Shown in pieces: positions 42,878 through 52,523 of a stretch of 64,000 nucleotides of DNA. Position numbers and translations under genes: made by a program. Numbering within the stretch: position 1 is the first letter of the stretch; each line of letters starts with the position of its first letter. The notes under the pieces are model-generated. The model made no database searches, was not told the origin of the DNA, and saw nothing but the letters and a program-made list of their open reading frames with translations. Source of the DNA: Amycolatopsis cihanbeyliensis (GTDB lineage Bacteria; Actinomycetota; Actinomycetes; Mycobacteriales; Pseudonocardiaceae); NCBI RefSeq assembly GCF_006715045.1, contig NZ_VFML01000001.1:1828501-1892500 (forward strand), in the 5' to 3' direction.

Positions 42878-44022
42878 GTCATCCCCACTCCCGCTGCTTC
42901 CAGCACCATCGTGGCCAGTACCTCGTCGGCCTCCCGGTGGCCGAGCCCCACCGCGGCGGCACCCATCTTCGCGACCCGGTCCGGGTCGGCGACCAGCGGC
43001 ACGACCCGTTCGGCGACGGTGGCCGGGGTCAGCGCGGAGTCCTCGATCAGCAGCGCGGCGCCCGCGTCCACCGCGGGCCGCGCGTTCAACGCCTGCTCCC
43101 CGTTGCCGTGCGGCAACGGGACGAACACCGCGGGCAGCCCCACCGCCGACACCTCGGCCACGGTCATCGCCCCGGACCGGCACAGCACCGCGTCCGCCGC
43201 GGCATAGGCGAGATCCATCCGCTCCAGGTAGGGCACCGGCAGGTAGGCGGGTTTGCCGGGGAACTCCTGCACCACCAGCGTGTTCTTCGGGCCGTGCGCG
43301 TGCAGCACGCCGACCCCGGCCGCGGCGAACTCCCGCGCCGCCCCGGACACCGCGGTGTTGATCGACCGGGCGCCCTGCGAACCGCCGAACACCAGCAGGG
43401 TCGGCGCCTCCGGGTCCAGCCCGAAATATTTGCGCGCCTCGGCACGCAGCGCGACGCGATCCAGGGTGGTGATCGACCTGCGCAGCGGGATACCGACCAC
43501 CCGCGCGCCCGGTAGCGGGGTTCCGGGCACCGCGACCGCGACGCTGCGGGCGAACCGGGCGCCGACCTTGTTGGCCAACCCCGCGTGCTGGTTCGCCTCG
43601 TGCACCACGATCGGCACCCGGCCGCGAGCGGCGAGGTAGGCGGGCAACGCGACATATCCACCGAAACCGACCACCACATCGGCCCCGACCCGTTCCAGCA
43701 CCTCCCTGGTGCGTTTGACCGAATCGCGCACCTTCAGCGGCAACCGCAGCAGGTCCGCCGACGGCTTGCGCGGCATCGGCACCGGCGGGATCAGTTCCAG
43801 CGGGTAGCCCCGCTCCGGGACCAGCCTGGTCTCCAGCCCCCGGCTGGTGCCGAGCGCCACCACGGAGGCGTCCGGGCACAGCCGGACCACCGCGTCGGCG
43901 AGTGCCAGCGCGGGTTCGATATGCCCCGCGGTGCCGCCGCCCGCGACCACCACGGTCGGTCTGCCCCGCTTCCCGCTCCCGACCTCCTGGCTGGAACCCT
44001 TCCCAGCTCCCGGCTCGCTCAC
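42874..44022 (-). CDS. murG: UDP-GlcNAc:lipid I N-acetylglucosaminyltransferase
   Basis: Converts lipid I to lipid II at the inner membrane face. A 382-aa GT28 glycosyltransferase. [20 protein letters not shown] is the first Gly-rich loop (TGGHxxP type, here TAGH), [15 protein letters not shown] the second, and [13 protein letters not shown] the third. [25 protein letters not shown] binds UDP-GlcNAc (shown here as separate parts [10 protein letters not shown] and [11 protein letters not shown]). It has a hydrophilic N-terminal extension of ~20 residues. The GTG overlaps the ftsW stop (GTGA). Confidence 0.97.
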   Translation of the reverse strand: MSEPGAGKGSSQEVGSGKRGRPTVVVAGGGTAGHIEPALALADAVVRLCPDASVVALGTSRGLETRLVPERGYPLELIPPVPMPRKPSADLLRLPLKVRDSVKRTREVLERVGADVVVGFGGYVALPAYLAARGRVPIVVHEANQHAGLANKVGARFARSVAVAVPGTPLPGARVVGIPLRRSITTLDRVALRAEARKYFGLDPEAPTLLVFGGSQGARSINTAVSGAAREFAAAGVGVLHAHGPKNTLVVQEFPGKPAYLPVPYLERMDLAYAAADAVLCRSGAMTVAEVSAVGLPAVFVPLPHGNGEQALNARPAVDAGAALLIEDSALTPATVAERVVPLVADPDRVAKMGAAAVGLGHREADEVLATMVLEAAGVGMT

Positions 44023-45491
44023 CTACGTCCTCTCCGTGTCGAAGTTCCGCGCGCCGGCGCCGCCCGCGTCGCGGAGCGCCGACCGTGCTCGGGTGCCGCC
44101 CGCCTGCGGTCCGCCACGCCCGCCGACCGCGCGCCACGCGGGCGGGGCCGCTCCCCGCCCTTGGCGGCGCCGGTACGGTTCGCGGTCCGGCGTTTGGCCG
44201 GGGGCCGGTACGGATCCGGTGCGGGCAGCCGCATCAGGCGACCGAATTTACCCGGCCCCTGGGTGCGCAGTGCGGCCACCGCCTCCGGTTCGTGCCGCGC
44301 GCAGTTGGCCAGCAGCCCGAACAGGCCCATCGTCACCACCAGTGAGGTGCCGCCGTAGGAGATCAGCGGCAGGGTGACGCCGGTGACCGGCAGCAGGCTC
44401 ACCACGTAGCCGATGTTGATGGCCGCCTGCATGACGATCGACGCGGTGAGGGTCGCCGACACGATCCGGATCCACGGATCCAGGTTGCGTACCGCGATCC
44501 GCACCCCCACCACGGCGAGCAGGCCGAACAGGCCGATCACGGCGGCGCAGCCGACGAGGCCGAGTTCCTCGCCGATCAGCGCGAAGATGAAGTCGTGCTC
44601 GATGTTGGGCAGGTAGCGCCACTTCGACTGGCCCTGGCCGAGGCCCTTGCCGAACAGCGAGCCCTCGGCGAGGGCATACAGCGCCTGGTTGGCCTGCAAC
44701 CCCTTGCCCAGCGGGTCGGAGCCGGGGTTCAGGAAGGTCATCACCCGGTCGAGCCGGTAGTCGGCGATCAGCGCGAGCAGCACGAACCCGCCGAGTGCCC
44801 CCGACAGGATCACGGCGAACAGGCGTTTCGGCGCGCCGGCGAACCACAGCAGCGCCAGCAGGATCACCCCGAGCGGCAGCGTGCCGCCGAGGTCGGGCTG
44901 GGCCATCACCAGCGCGCACATCAGCAGCGCCCCTGGCACCACCGGGACCAGCAGGTGCCGCCACTGGCCGAGCAGGTTGTACTTGGTGACCAGGATGTGC
45001 GCCCCCCACAGGGCGAGCGCGACCTTGGCCAGCTCCACCGGTTGCAGGGACAGCGGGCCGAGGATGAACCAGCCCTGCGAGCCGTTGACGTCCGTGCCGA
45101 GCGGGGTGAGGACCAGCGCGAGCAGGCCGAGCGAGAGCACCATCGCGGTGGAGGACAGTGCCCTGATCCGGCGCAGCGGCACCCGCAGCGCGATCCAGAA
45201 CGCGAGCAGGCCCAGGGCGAGGAACATCAGATGTTTCTGGAACTGGGCGTACACCGACTCCCCGGACTCCGGGTCGTACGAGGCGACCGAGGAGGCGGAC
45301 AGCACCATCACCACGCCGATCGTGGCGAGCAGCCCGCAGACGGCCAGTACCAGGTGGAAGGAGGCCAGCGGCCGGGAAAGCCATGCGGTGAGCGCGCCGA
45401 TCGCGGCGGGAACGCCGCGGGCCGGACGCTCGCGGCTCCGGCGCGGGCGGGCACCGTCCTGGCCCGTGCGGTCCCGGTCAACCACCGTCAT
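44019..45491 (-). CDS. ftsW: Septal peptidoglycan polymerase FtsW (SEDS family)
   Basis: A 490-aa polytopic SEDS glycosyltransferase polymerising lipid II at the septum. About ten membrane segments lie between residues 35 and 405. Conserved parts: [30 protein letters not shown], the catalytic-loop region [23 protein letters not shown] loop (starting [12 protein letters not shown]), EELGLVG and [12 protein letters not shown] long Arg-rich C-terminal tail (about 420-490) is typical of actinobacterial FtsW. ATG 45491 overlaps murD by 14 bases. Its usual transpeptidase partner FtsI is not encoded in this window. Confidence 0.96.
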   Translation of the reverse strand: MTVVDRDRTGQDGARPRRSRERPARGVPAAIGALTAWLSRPLASFHLVLAVCGLLATIGVVMVLSASSVASYDPESGESVYAQFQKHLMFLALGLLAFWIALRVPLRRIRALSSTAMVLSLGLLALVLTPLGTDVNGSQGWFILGPLSLQPVELAKVALALWGAHILVTKYNLLGQWRHLLVPVVPGALLMCALVMAQPDLGGTLPLGVILLALLWFAGAPKRLFAVILSGALGGFVLLALIADYRLDRVMTFLNPGSDPLGKGLQANQALYALAEGSLFGKGLGQGQSKWRYLPNIEHDFIFALIGEELGLVGCAAVIGLFGLLAVVGVRIAVRNLDPWIRIVSATLTASIVMQAAINIGYVVSLLPVTGVTLPLISYGGTSLVVTMGLFGLLANCARHEPEAVAALRTQGPGKFGRLMRLPAPDPYRPPAKRRTANRTGAAKGGERPRPRGARSAGVADRRRAAPEHGRRSATRAAPARGTSTRRGRR

Positions 45492-46908
45492 GTCGACGTC
45501 CAGCGGCGGGCCCGGCGAGCGCGTGTACCGCGGCGGCGAAGGCCTCGCCGCGCTGCGCGTAGTCGCGGAACATATCCAGCGAAGCGGCGGCGGGCGCGAG
45601 CAGCACGACATCACCGGGATGTGCCATCGCGCTCGCCGCGCTCACCGCCGCCGTCATGGGATCATCGTCACCCGGACGGAGGCGCTGGACCGGCACATCC
45701 GGCGCGTGTCGCGCAAGAGCGGCGCCGATCACGTCCGCGTCCACCCCCAGTAGCACCACCCCGCGGAGCCGGTCGGCCACCTCGGCGACCAGCTCGTCCA
45801 CCGAGGCGCCCTTGAGCTGGCCACCGGCGATCCACACCACGCCGGGATAGGCGCGCAGCGAACCGGCCGCGGCGTGCGGGTTGGTCGCCTTGGAGTCGTT
45901 CACGTAGCGGACGCCGCCGACCTCGGCCACCTCCACCGCGCGGTGCGCGGCCGGTCGGTAGGCCCGCAGCCCGCCGCCGACCGCGTAGGGCGGCACGCCG
46001 TAGGCCCTGGCCAGCGCCGCGGCGGCCAGCGCGTTGGCCACGTTGTGCCGGCCGGGTGGGCGGATGTCGGCGAGCGAGCCCAGTTCCGTGGGGTGGTGGG
46101 AGGGAGCGGACACGGCGGTGGTCGCGGGATCGGTCACGAAGGCACGGTCGACCAGCAGGTCCTCCACCACGCCGAGCTCACCCGGTCGGGGGGCGTCCGT
46201 GCCGAACCCGACCCTGGTGGCGCCGGGCGAGGCATGCCGCTCGGCCAGCCGGGTGGAGGCGGCCTCGGCCACGTTGTGCACCACGGTGCCCGACCGGTGG
46301 TGGATGGCGCCCTTCGCCTCGGCGTAGGCGGCCAGCGAGCCGTGCCAGTCCAGGTGGTCCTCGGCGAGGTTGAGCACGACGGAGGCGTGCGGCGCGAGCG
46401 TGTTCGACCAGTAGAGCTGGTAGCTGGACAGTTCGACGGCCAGCACCCGGTGCCCCGCGAGCACCGCGTCCAGCACGGCGAACCCGACGTTTCCGCAGGC
46501 CACAGCGTCCTCACCGGCCGCACGCAGCATGTCGGCCAGCATGCCGACGGTGGTGGTCTTGCCGTTGGTGCCGGTCACCGCGAGCCAGGCCGGGGGCCGG
46601 GGCAGGGTGTTGCCGATCCGCCAGGCCAGCTCCACATCGCCGATCACCTCGATGCCCGCCTCCGCGGCGGCGGCCAGCAGCGGGGCGGTGGGTTTCCAGC
46701 CGGGGCTGGTGACCACCAGCGAGGTGCCCTCCGGCGGGGTATCCAGCCCGGCGGCCAGCGGCACGCCGAGCGGTTCCAGCTCGGCGAGCCGCCGCTCGTT
46801 TCCGTCGGTCACCGTGACCTCGGCACCCATCGAGGACAGGGCGCCGGCGACCGACCTGCCGGTCACCCCGGCACCGGCGACCAGTACGCGGCGTCCGGAC
46901 AGGTCCAT
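45478..46908 (-). CDS. murD: UDP-N-acetylmuramoyl-L-alanine-D-glutamate ligase
   Basis: Adds D-Glu to UDP-MurNAc-L-Ala. A 476-aa Mur ligase. VLVAGAGVTGRSVAGAL is the N-terminal loop, VTGTNGKTTTVGML the ATP loop (about 118-130), LNLAEDHLDWHGS and YVNDSKATNPHAA conserved ligase motifs. ATG 46908 has GGAGG nine bases upstream and follows mraY by 4 bp. The C-terminus overlaps the ftsW start. The order mraY-murD-ftsW-murG-murC is the standard one. Confidence 0.97.
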   Translation of the reverse strand: MDLSGRRVLVAGAGVTGRSVAGALSSMGAEVTVTDGNERRLAELEPLGVPLAAGLDTPPEGTSLVVTSPGWKPTAPLLAAAAEAGIEVIGDVELAWRIGNTLPRPPAWLAVTGTNGKTTTVGMLADMLRAAGEDAVACGNVGFAVLDAVLAGHRVLAVELSSYQLYWSNTLAPHASVVLNLAEDHLDWHGSLAAYAEAKGAIHHRSGTVVHNVAEAASTRLAERHASPGATRVGFGTDAPRPGELGVVEDLLVDRAFVTDPATTAVSAPSHHPTELGSLADIRPPGRHNVANALAAAALARAYGVPPYAVGGGLRAYRPAAHRAVEVAEVGGVRYVNDSKATNPHAAAGSLRAYPGVVWIAGGQLKGASVDELVAEVADRLRGVVLLGVDADVIGAALARHAPDVPVQRLRPGDDDPMTAAVSAASAMAHPGDVVLLAPAAASLDMFRDYAQRGEAFAAAVHALAGPAAGRRHDGG

Positions 46909-46912
46909 GCCG

Positions 46913-47998
46913 CTAGCCTCCCGCGACGCTGAGCTGCTCGCTGTAGAACAGCCCGAGGCCGAACAGGCAGCAGATCGCGGCCAGCAGCCAGAACCGGATG
47001 ATGACCGTGGTCTCCGCCCAGCCGGCCAGCTCGAAGTGGTGATGGAACGGCGCCATCCGGAACAGCCTGCGCCGGGTGGTGCGGAAGACCGCGATCTGGG
47101 CGACCACCGACATGCCCTCGACCACGAACAGCCCACCGATCACGATGGCCAGCAGCTCGGTACGGGTGGTCATGGCCAGCCCGGCGACCAGCCCGCCCAG
47201 CGCGAGGGACCCGGTGTCCCCCATGAATATCTTCGCCGGCGCGGCGTTCCACCACAGGAAGCCGACACAGCCCGCGGCCGCGGCCGCGGCCACCACGGCG
47301 AGATCCAGCGGGTCCCGCACCTGGTAGCAGGCGGCCTGCGGGGTCTCCGCGCAGCTCAGCCTCGCCTGCCAGAAGGAGATCACCACGTAGGTGGCCAGCA
47401 CCATGGCGGCGGCACCCCCGGCGAGCCCGTCCAGGCCGTCGGTGAAGTTCACGACGTTGGACCAGGCCGAGATCACCACCACGCAGAAGATGACGAACAC
47501 CGGCAGCGGGAAGTAGATCAGCGCGAGGTCCCGGACGTAGGACAGGTTCTGCGAGGCCGGGGTGAGCCCGTTCGCGTCGGCGAACTGCACCACCAGTACC
47601 GCGAAGGTGATCCCGACGACCAGCTGGCCCACGGTCTTCGCGGTCTTGTTCAGCCCGAGGTTGCGCTGCTTGCGGATCTTGATGAAGTCGTCGAGGAAAC
47701 CGACGATGCCCAGCGCGACCGCGAGGAACAGGACGAGCAGGCCGGAGGCGGTGGGGCCGTCGTTGGTCGAACCGCGCAGCCAGTCCACGATGTGCGCGAC
47801 GAAGTAGCCGACGACCATCGCGATGATGATCGCGACCCCGCCCATCGTCGGTGTGCCGCGCTTGGACCGATGGCCCTGCGGTCCCTCCTCGCGGATCTCC
47901 TGCCCGAAACCCTGCCGGGAGAACAGCCGGATCAGGTACGGGGTGAACAGGATCGAGACGACGAGGCCGACCGAGGCGGCGATCAGGATGCTGATCAC
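46913..47998 (-). CDS. mraY: Phospho-N-acetylmuramoyl-pentapeptide transferase
   Basis: Membrane enzyme that joins the UDP-MurNAc-pentapeptide to undecaprenyl phosphate, making lipid I. A 361-aa protein with about ten membrane segments. [28 protein letters not shown] (Asp-rich Mg site), [28 protein letters not shown] and [15 protein letters not shown] (HHH loop) are all present. The GTG at 47998 overlaps the murF stop (GTGA). Confidence 0.97.
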   Translation of the reverse strand: MISILIAASVGLVVSILFTPYLIRLFSRQGFGQEIREEGPQGHRSKRGTPTMGGVAIIIAMVVGYFVAHIVDWLRGSTNDGPTASGLLVLFLAVALGIVGFLDDFIKIRKQRNLGLNKTAKTVGQLVVGITFAVLVVQFADANGLTPASQNLSYVRDLALIYFPLPVFVIFCVVVISAWSNVVNFTDGLDGLAGGAAAMVLATYVVISFWQARLSCAETPQAACYQVRDPLDLAVVAAAAAAGCVGFLWWNAAPAKIFMGDTGSLALGGLVAGLAMTTRTELLAIVIGGLFVVEGMSVVAQIAVFRTTRRRLFRMAPFHHHFELAGWAETTVIIRFWLLAAICCLFGLGLFYSEQLSVAGG

Positions 47999-49509
47999 GC
48001 GGCACCGCCCGATACCGCCGCGCCACCGGCGAGGACCGCGTCCGCCACCCGCCACAGGCGCGCGACCTTGGACGCCTTCACCAGTACCACGTCACCCGCG
48101 CGCAGTTCCTCGCGCAGCAACGCGATCGCGGCGTCGGCATCCGGTACCAGCACCGACTCCTCTCCCCAAGAACCCTCATGGCTTGCGCCCTGATGCATGG
48201 CGGCTGCGTCCTCTCCGACGACCACGAGCCTGTTGATGTTCAGCCGCACGGCGAGGCGGCCGATCTCGTCGTGCGCGTGCACGCTATCGGCCCCCAGTTC
48301 GCCCATCACACCGAGGACCGCCCAAGATCGCCTGCCGTGTTCCTCCCGGTCCGCTTGTTCTTCCCGCCTCCCTCGGCTCATCGAGGCGAGCGCTTTCAGC
48401 CCGGCGCGCACGGACTCGGGGTTGGCGTTGTAGGAGTCGTTCAGCACGGTGATGCCGTCCGGGCTGGTGCCGACCTCCATCCGGCGCTCCGAACGGTGCT
48501 GGACGGCGCCCAACCGGGCGGCCACCTCGTCCACGCTCGCGCCCAGCTCCAGCGCGACCGCGGCCGCGGCGAGCGCGTTGCCGACCTGGTGCTCACCGTG
48601 CAGGGGCAGGCGCACCGCGGCCTCACCCCGCGGGGTGACCAGCCGGAAGGAGGGGCGTGCCTGCTCGTCCACGGTGACCTCGGCGGCGCGCACGCTCGCG
48701 GCGGGATGCTCGCCGACCCCGACCACCCGCGCGCTCGTCCGGTCGGCCATGGCGGCGACCAGCGGGTCGTCCAGGTTCAGCACGGCCAGTCCCTCGGGAG
48801 GAAGGGCTTCCACCAGTTCGCCCTTGGTCCTGGCGATGCCCTCGCGCGAGCCGAACTCGCCGACATGCGCGCTGCCGACGTTGAGCACCACGCCGATCCG
48901 GGGCGGGGCGACGGCGGCCAGCTCGGCGATATGTCCCGGTCCGCGGGCGGAGAGCTCCAGCACGAGGTGGCGGGTGCCCGCATCGGCCCGCAGCGCCGTC
49001 CACGGGTGCCCGAGCTCGTTGTTGAACGACCCCGGCGGGGCGACCGTCGGGCCGAGCGGTTCCAGCAGCTGCGCGATCAGGTCCTTGGTGGAGGTCTTGC
49101 CGGAGGAACCGGTCACGCCGACCACCGTCAGCTCGCCCGCGGACAGCTCGGTGACCACGTGCCTGGCCAGCTTGCCGAGCGCGGCGAGTACGGCGGCCCC
49201 GGAACCGTCGGTGTCCCCGGCAAGGGCGACCGAACGGGCATGCGCCTCGCCCTCGGCCAGCGGCGGCACCAGCACCGAGGGGGCGTCCACCTCGCGGGCG
49301 GCCAGCACCCCGGCCGCACCCGAACGGACCGCCCGCGCCGCGAAGGAATGTCCGTCCACCCTTTCCCCCGGCAGCGCGACGAACAACCCGCCCTCGGCGA
49401 GCTTCCTGGAGTCGAACTCCACGCCGGCACGCACCGTTTCGGTGCCCTGGGCACGGTGCAGCCTGCCCCCGACGATCTCGGCGATCTCGGCCAAACTCAG
49501 CGCGATCAC
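47995..49509 (-). CDS. murF: UDP-MurNAc-tripeptide-D-alanyl-D-alanine ligase
   Basis: Adds D-Ala-D-Ala to complete the pentapeptide. A 504-aa Mur ligase. [13 protein letters not shown] is the ATP loop (about 131-143), [20 protein letters not shown] and [12 protein letters not shown] are MurF signatures, and [15 protein letters not shown] marks the C-terminal domain. The region around 395-450 contains a more variable insert ([17 protein letters not shown]). The GTG overlaps the murE stop (GTGA). Confidence 0.97.
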   Translation of the reverse strand: MIALSLAEIAEIVGGRLHRAQGTETVRAGVEFDSRKLAEGGLFVALPGERVDGHSFAARAVRSGAAGVLAAREVDAPSVLVPPLAEGEAHARSVALAGDTDGSGAAVLAALGKLARHVVTELSAGELTVVGVTGSSGKTSTKDLIAQLLEPLGPTVAPPGSFNNELGHPWTALRADAGTRHLVLELSARGPGHIAELAAVAPPRIGVVLNVGSAHVGEFGSREGIARTKGELVEALPPEGLAVLNLDDPLVAAMADRTSARVVGVGEHPAASVRAAEVTVDEQARPSFRLVTPRGEAAVRLPLHGEHQVGNALAAAAVALELGASVDEVAARLGAVQHRSERRMEVGTSPDGITVLNDSYNANPESVRAGLKALASMSRGRREEQADREEHGRRSWAVLGVMGELGADSVHAHDEIGRLAVRLNINRLVVVGEDAAAMHQGASHEGSWGEESVLVPDADAAIALLREELRAGDVVLVKASKVARLWRVADAVLAGGAAVSGGAA

Positions 49510-51113
49510 GCGTTGGCTCCCAATCTGTCGCGGATGGCGGCCTCCAGTTCGTCCCGGTCGGAAAACGGGTGCACGACCCCGCCGACCTCCTGCCCGGTCT
49601 CGTGTCCCTTGCCCGCGATGAGCACCACATCCCCCGGACGGGCCCGGTCCACCGCCTCGACGATGGCCACCCTGCGGTCGCCGATCTCGATGATCTCGCC
49701 ACCGGCGGCGGGGCCGACCGCGCGGGCCCCGGCGAGCATGGCGGCCCTGATCGCGGCCGGGTCCTCGCTGCGCGGGTTGTCGTCGGTCACGATCACCAGG
49801 TCACTGCCGCGCACGGCGGCCTCGCCCATCATCGGCCGCTTCGCGGTGTCCCGGTCCCCGCCGCAGCCGAGCACGGTGATCAACCTGCCCTCGGTGCCCG
49901 CGCGCAACGCCTGCAGGGCCTGCGTGACCGCGGCCGGCTTGTGCGCGTAGTCGACCACGGCGGTGTACGGCTGGCCGAGGTAGACCCGCTCCATCCGGCC
50001 GGGGACCTCGACGGCGGCGAGGCCGTCGACAATGTGCTCGATCGGCACTCCGGCGGCGTCCAGCACGGCCGCGGCGAGCACCGCGTTGGCGACGTTGAAG
50101 GCACCGGGCAGCGGGATGGTGGCGGGCACCCGCGGCCCTTCCGGGCCGTGCAGCACGAAGGCCTGCTTACCCGCGGTCGCGAACCGCATCTCGGTGGCGT
50201 ACCAGTTGGCGTGCGCGTCCGGCTCGGTGGCGACGGTGATGGTGTGCGGGGTGACCAGCGCCTGGCCCCACGCACCGTCCACGACCACCACCTCCGCGGT
50301 GGAGCGACCGTCGAACAGCAGGGACTTGGCGGCGAAGTAGTCCTCCATGTCGCGGTGGAAGTCCAGGTGGTCCTGGGAGAGGTTGGTGAACGCCCCGACC
50401 GCGAACCGGGTTCCGTTCACCCTGCCGAGGGAGAGCGCGTGGCTGGAGACCTCCATCGGCACGTGGGTGACGCCCTGCTCGACCATGACCGCGAACAGCG
50501 CCTGCAGGTCCGGCGCCTCCGGGGTGGTGAACGCGCTGCTCAGCCGCTCACCGCCGATCCGGGTCTCGACGGTGCCGATCAGCCCGGTGCGATGTCCGGC
50601 GGCCCGCAGCCCGGACTCGATCAGGTAGGCCGTGGTGGTCTTGCCCGAGGTCCCCGTCACGCCGAGCACGTTGAGCTGCAACGAGGGTTCCCCGTAGATC
50701 CATGCCGCGACCGCGCCGAGTACGTCCCGGGGAGCGGGATGCACGAGCACCGGAACCGGGGCGTCCCGCAACGCGGGCCGGTCGGCGCCCGCCTCGTCGG
50801 TCAGCACCGCGGCGGCGCCCGCCGCGATCGCCTCGGCCGCGAAGTCCGCGCCGTGCGCCCGCGCCCCTGGCAACGCGGCGAAGAGATCACCCGGAAGCAC
50901 ATGCTGGGCACGCAGGGTCGCGCCGGTGACCGTCGTCTCCACCGGCGCGGTGGCCTGGGCGTCCGGAATGAGCCGGGCGTCCGCACGGGCGACCAGCGTG
51001 GTCAGCGGGACCGGTTCGATCCGGTCCGGTCGTGGCGGCGCGAACACGGCCTTCACCGGGGTGTCCGGGACCTGTCCCCCGGACGCGGCGGGCCCATCGC
51101 TGTTGACAGACAC
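49506..51113 (-). CDS. murE: UDP-MurNAc-L-Ala-D-Glu:meso-DAP ligase
   Basis: Adds meso-diaminopimelate to UDP-MurNAc-L-Ala-D-Glu. A 535-aa Mur ligase, the usual actinobacterial length. VTGTSGKTTTAYL is the ATP loop (152-164), TPEAPDLQ and MEVSSHALSLGRV conserved ligase parts, and VTDDNPRSEDP carries DNPR, the meso-DAP specificity motif. The GTG at 51113 has no ribosome site, but TAACCT lies eight bases upstream, so it may be made from a near-leaderless transcript. Upstream is the mce operon rather than ftsI, ftsL and rsmH. Confidence 0.96.
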   Translation of the reverse strand: MSVNSDGPAASGGQVPDTPVKAVFAPPRPDRIEPVPLTTLVARADARLIPDAQATAPVETTVTGATLRAQHVLPGDLFAALPGARAHGADFAAEAIAAGAAAVLTDEAGADRPALRDAPVPVLVHPAPRDVLGAVAAWIYGEPSLQLNVLGVTGTSGKTTTAYLIESGLRAAGHRTGLIGTVETRIGGERLSSAFTTPEAPDLQALFAVMVEQGVTHVPMEVSSHALSLGRVNGTRFAVGAFTNLSQDHLDFHRDMEDYFAAKSLLFDGRSTAEVVVVDGAWGQALVTPHTITVATEPDAHANWYATEMRFATAGKQAFVLHGPEGPRVPATIPLPGAFNVANAVLAAAVLDAAGVPIEHIVDGLAAVEVPGRMERVYLGQPYTAVVDYAHKPAAVTQALQALRAGTEGRLITVLGCGGDRDTAKRPMMGEAAVRGSDLVIVTDDNPRSEDPAAIRAAMLAGARAVGPAAGGEIIEIGDRRVAIVEAVDRARPGDVVLIAGKGHETGQEVGGVVHPFSDRDELEAAIRDRLGANA

Positions 51114-51121
51114 AAGGCGGA

Positions 51122-51127
51122 AGGTTA
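51122..51127 (-). promoter_or_regulatory. Candidate -10 element for murE
   Basis: TAACCT on the minus strand (TAnnnT) is followed by eight bases and the GTG start of murE. With 121 bp between the mce operon and murE, it suggests the mur genes have their own start of transcription here rather than reading through from ftsI as usual. Confidence 0.4.
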
Positions 51128-51234
51128 CCGGCGAGCCCTTCCGCCGATGGCAACCGGTGCAACGTATTCGCCCGCCCGCCATCCCCCATGCTGTACGGTT
51201 CCCGCCCACCACCGAGCCGCGCCCAGGCCGGAGC

Positions 51235-51783
51235 TCACAGGGCGGCGAGGGTGGCGATCTTCCACTGGCCCGCCACGTGCTTGGCGAGGATGTCCAGGTG
51301 CGCGGTGGTGGGATCCTCCCGGTTGTCGCCCGCACGCAGGGTCTGCTGGTCCAGGAACACCAGCACGCGGGCCTGGTCACCACGCAGCTCGCGGACGCCG
51401 ATGGCGCGGATCGTGGTGCTGCGCACCAGTCGCTGCTCCGTGGCCTGCTTCCGGGCGGCGGCGAACGAGGCCTGGTACTGCTCGACCGCCTCGCCCACCA
51501 GCACCCGCGACGCCGCCCGCTCGGTACGGGCGAAATTGTTGTAGTCGTAGGAGAAGATCGCCTTGACCGCTGCGCCGACCTGCTCGGTGACCTCCTCGGT
51601 CGCCGGAACGTCCACCAGCGCGGCGTTGGCCTCCGGATCACCGGTCTCCGGGTCACCGGAGCGCAACGTGGCCGCCTCGAACGCGAACCACACCGCGCAG
51701 CCCGTGGCGAGCACCAGGACGGCGGCGAGCACGGCGAGCAGGCTCGCGCGGGACTCCGGTTTCGCGAGTTTCGCCGGGTTCAT
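51235..51783 (-). CDS. Mce-associated membrane protein, distal
   Basis: A 182-aa single-pass protein of the Mce-associated (Mas) type: a short cytosolic start, one membrane segment (about 16-37), then an extracytoplasmic NTF2/SnoaL-like domain (VGAAVKAIFSYDYNNFARTER, VFLDQQTLRAGDN). Such proteins occur in pairs at the end of mce operons and help stabilise the import complex. The ATG overlaps the preceding gene's stop (ATGA), so it is the last gene of the operon. Confidence 0.87.
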   Translation of the reverse strand: MNPAKLAKPESRASLLAVLAAVLVLATGCAVWFAFEAATLRSGDPETGDPEANAALVDVPATEEVTEQVGAAVKAIFSYDYNNFARTERAASRVLVGEAVEQYQASFAAARKQATEQRLVRSTTIRAIGVRELRGDQARVLVFLDQQTLRAGDNREDPTTAHLDILAKHVAGQWKIATLAAL

Positions 51784-52523
51784 GCGCCCGCCGCCTGCAC
51801 GGTGCTCACCTTCCAGCCGCCCTCGGTCCGTTTCGCCTCGGCGATGAGCCTGCTGCGCCGGCGTTGGTCGGGCTGCTTCTCGGTGCGAACCGTCACCTCC
51901 AGCACGGCGATCAGCCGGGCGGTGCCCTCCGCCCGGTCGAGCTCGGTCACCGCGGACCGCAGGACACGGGCCGAGGACACGGCCCGCGTCCCTGCGGCCC
52001 GATCCAGTTGCAACTGCCGGTCGCCGGAGAGGTCCTCGTGCAACCGGCCGGTGGTGACCCGGATCCACTCCTCGACATCGCGCTCGGCGTGCCGGTGGTC
52101 GATCGTGTTCAGGGTGACCAGGCCGTGCACGACCGCGGCCCGCACCGTGTCCCTGGCGCGCGCCACGGCAAGGCCCTCGTCGTGCGCGGCGCTCCACCAC
52201 GCCCAGCCGAACCAACCCGCCGCCAGCACGGCCACGGCGACCAGCCCGGCCAGCACCTTCGGCAGGCGGCCGGAACTCACTGCCTCGACTCCTCCGCGCT
52301 CCGCTCCCCGGCCCGCGGGCCGGACCTGCGATGCTCGCCCGTCGTCGCCTTCAGTACCAACCCCCTCGACTCCTCCGCGCTCCGCTCCCCGGCCCGCGGG
52401 CCGGACCTGCGATGCTCGCCCGTCGTCGCCTTCAGTACCAACCCCCTCGACTCCTCCGCGCTCCGCTCCCCGGCCCGCGGGCCGGACCTGCGATGCTCGC
52501 CCGTCGTCGCCTTCGGGGCTCAT
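51780..52523 (-). CDS. Mce-associated membrane protein with a repeat-expanded N-terminus
   Basis: A Mas-type protein with one membrane segment (KVLAGLVAVAVLAAGWFG) and an extracytoplasmic NTF2-like domain (HGLVTLNTIDHRHAERDVEE, LIAVLEVTVRTEKQ). From ATG 52523, which overlaps the mceF stop (ATGA), the first ~80 residues are three 27-residue repeats, GDDGRASQVRPAGRG then AERGGVEGVGTE. A GTG at 52280 would skip them and give a normal-length 166-aa product. The repeat is in frame (81 bp), so it could be translated, but it may equally be a non-coding insertion ahead of the true start. Confidence 0.78.
   Translation of the reverse strand: MSPEGDDGRASQVRPAGRGAERGGVEGVGTEGDDGRASQVRPAGRGAERGGVEGVGTEGDDGRASQVRPAGRGAERGGVEAVSSGRLPKVLAGLVAVAVLAAGWFGWAWWSAAHDEGLAVARARDTVRAAVVHGLVTLNTIDHRHAERDVEEWIRVTTGRLHEDLSGDRQLQLDRAAGTRAVSSARVLRSAVTELDRAEGTARLIAVLEVTVRTEKQPDQRRRSRLIAEAKRTEGGWKVSTVQAAGA
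52284..52516. repeat. 81-bp tandem repeat, nearly three copies, with a central palindrome
   Basis: Copies begin at 52284, 52365 and 52446; the third stops at about 52516. They look identical where they overlap. Each contains CCGGCCCGCGGGCCGG, a perfect palindrome, flanked by CTCCGCGCTCCGCTC. The period is a multiple of three, so copy-number change keeps the reading frame. It lies between the mceF stop and the membrane segment of the next gene. Confidence 0.92.

Noticed and set aside
52284..52516. Repeat block considered as an insertion sequence or attachment site
   Set aside because: There is no transposase, no terminal inverted repeats beyond the internal palindrome, and no target duplication. 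A tandem repeat is the simpler reading.
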